In this document: positions 63,197-64,000 of the stretch, piece after piece
Numbering within the stretch: position 1 is the stretch's first letter
Layout of the letters: every line of letters begins with the position of its first letter
Origin: Clostridiaceae bacterium
GTDB lineage: Bacteria; Bacillota; Clostridia; Peptostreptococcales; Tindalliaceae
Length of the DNA stretch: 64,000 nt
Direction: 5' to 3'
NCBI GenBank assembly: GCA_011390155.1
Contig: JAABSW010000001.1
Span: 327,020 to 391,019 of the forward strand
Position numbers and translations under genes: made by a program
The notes under the pieces: generated by a model
What the model saw: only the letters and a program-made list of their open reading frames with translations
Told to the model about the DNA's origin: nothing
The model's database searches: none

Positions 63197-64000
63197 ATGA
63201 GAACTGTATTTATGGGAACTCCTGAATTTGCTGTTCCTTGCCTTGAAATACTTGCACAAATGTGTGACGTAGAACTTTGTGGTGTTTTCACTCAGCCAGA
63301 TCGTCCAAAGGGCAGGGGGCAAAAAAGTGCCAGTTCACCCGTTAAGTTAAAGGCTTTAGAACTTGATATCAATGTGTTTCAACCAACTTCAGGATGCGAT
63401 GACGACTTTATTGAAGTATTAATATCATTAAAACCGGACCTGGTTGTAGTAGTTGCTTATGGATTGTTATTGCCAGCTAAAGCGTTATATTTGCCTGCAC
63501 ATGGCTGTATTAATGTTCATGCTTCACTTTTACCAAGTTATCGGGGAGCTGCCCCGATACAACAATGCATTATTGACAGATGTCAGGAAACAGGCATTAC
63601 AACCATGTTAATGGATGAAGGTTTGGACACAGGAGACATGATTATCCAAAAGCGTGTTACATTAGTACCAGACGAAACCGCAGCAACCTTACACGATAAG
63701 TTATCGGTTTTAGGAGCCGAGACTCTGAAGGAAACAATTGAAAGAATACAAGAAGGTACGGTAACTTTCACTCCTCAAAACCATCGATTGGCAACCTATG
63801 CCCCAAGACTAAATAAAGAAACCGGACGAATAAATTGGAATAAAACGGCGATGGAAATAGATGCATTCATAAGAGGAGTACAGCCTTGGCCTACAGCTTT
63901 TACTGAATTAGACGGAAAGATTATGAAAGTTTGGGGTGCTGAAGCTCTTGTGGAGAAACATAATGTTACTCCCGGCGTGATCATTGATGTTAATAATGAA
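63197..64000 (+). CDS. fmt: Methionyl-tRNA formyltransferase (3' end beyond window)
   Basis: The first 268 codons are present. The product formylates initiator Met-tRNA with 10-formyl-THF. It has RTVFMGTPEFAVPCLEIL, the THF-site VVVAYGLLLPAKAL, the catalytic block NVHASLLPSYRGAAPIQQCI (20 shown), DEGLDTGDMI, and the beginning of the C-terminal tRNA-binding domain (from about 210, PWPTAFTEL). It pairs with def in the usual def-fmt order. GGTGGGA precedes the ATG. Confidence 0.95.
   Translation, partial: MRTVFMGTPEFAVPCLEILAQMCDVELCGVFTQPDRPKGRGQKSASSPVKLKALELDINVFQPTSGCDDDFIEVLISLKPDLVVVVAYGLLLPAKALYLPAHGCINVHASLLPSYRGAAPIQQCIIDRCQETGITTMLMDEGLDTGDMIIQKRVTLVPDETAATLHDKLSVLGAETLKETIERIQEGTVTFTPQNHRLATYAPRLNKETGRINWNKTAMEIDAFIRGVQPWPTAFTELDGKIMKVWGAEALVEKHNVTPGVIIDVNNE

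Overview
The window is a stretch of low-GC Gram-positive chromosome, most probably from an anaerobic member of the Clostridia. The reasons are AT-rich codon use, strong GGAGG-type ribosome binding sites with frequent GTG and TTG starts, a division and cell-wall (dcw) cluster led by mraZ, a SepF/DivIVA block, RemA, RqcH, a pyrophosphate-type phosphofructokinase, and a peroxiredoxin that appears to use selenocysteine. MurE carries the DNPR motif and dapF is present, so the peptidoglycan should contain meso-diaminopimelate. There is no phage, insertion sequence or CRISPR array.

Layout. 1-12.6 kb holds housekeeping and poorly known genes: a phosphofructokinase fragment, an EamA transporter, an ECF substrate-binding subunit, release factor 3, a UspA-like protein, a YhcC radical SAM protein, a small P-loop protein, GAPDH, a small alarmone synthetase, a metallophosphoesterase, class II aldolase, phosphatidylserine synthase and a methyltransferase. 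13.0-16.4 kb is a two-gene non-homologous end-joining unit (Ku and a three-domain LigD) that looks compositionally different from its neighbours. 16.4-26.9 kb holds an RlmD-type rRNA methyltransferase, YwbE, TypA/BipA, an M20 deacylase, a protein built from ten repeats of about 43 residues, a Nudix hydrolase, PduO, Hpt, PduL and Lgt.

27.0-42.6 kb is the dcw cluster: mraZ, rsmH, ftsL, a PASTA-containing transpeptidase, murE, murF, mraY, murD, ftsW, murG, divIB/ftsQ, two DUF881 genes, a small basic membrane protein (DUF1290) and ftsZ. murB, murC and ftsA are missing. The sporulation genes spoIIGA-sigE-sigG, which often follow ftsZ in Firmicutes, are not there. 42.7-47.5 kb carries nrdR, a DUF512 radical SAM protein, der, plsY and gpsA, followed by a tRNA-Pro(GGG) with its own promoter and terminator. 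47.7-51.5 kb has a secreted protein of unknown function, acylphosphatase, a rhomboid protease, the selenocysteine peroxiredoxin and an HlyD-like protein. 51.5-57.5 kb is the YggS-SepF-YggT-YlmH-DivIVA-LspA-RluD division/morphogenesis block, closed by an oppositely oriented rqcH. 57.6 kb to the end carries dapF, yicC, remA, gmk, priA, def and a truncated fmt, with rpoZ and coaBC absent from their common place between gmk and priA.

The most notable observations are the in-frame UGA at the peroxidatic position of the PrxQ/BCP peroxiredoxin with a SECIS-like hairpin immediately after it; the ten-unit repeat protein; three MraZ boxes phased at 10 bp before mraZ; the Ku/LigD island; and the gene content missing from the dcw and gmk-priA regions. 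All functional calls are from reading the sequence; no database search was run.
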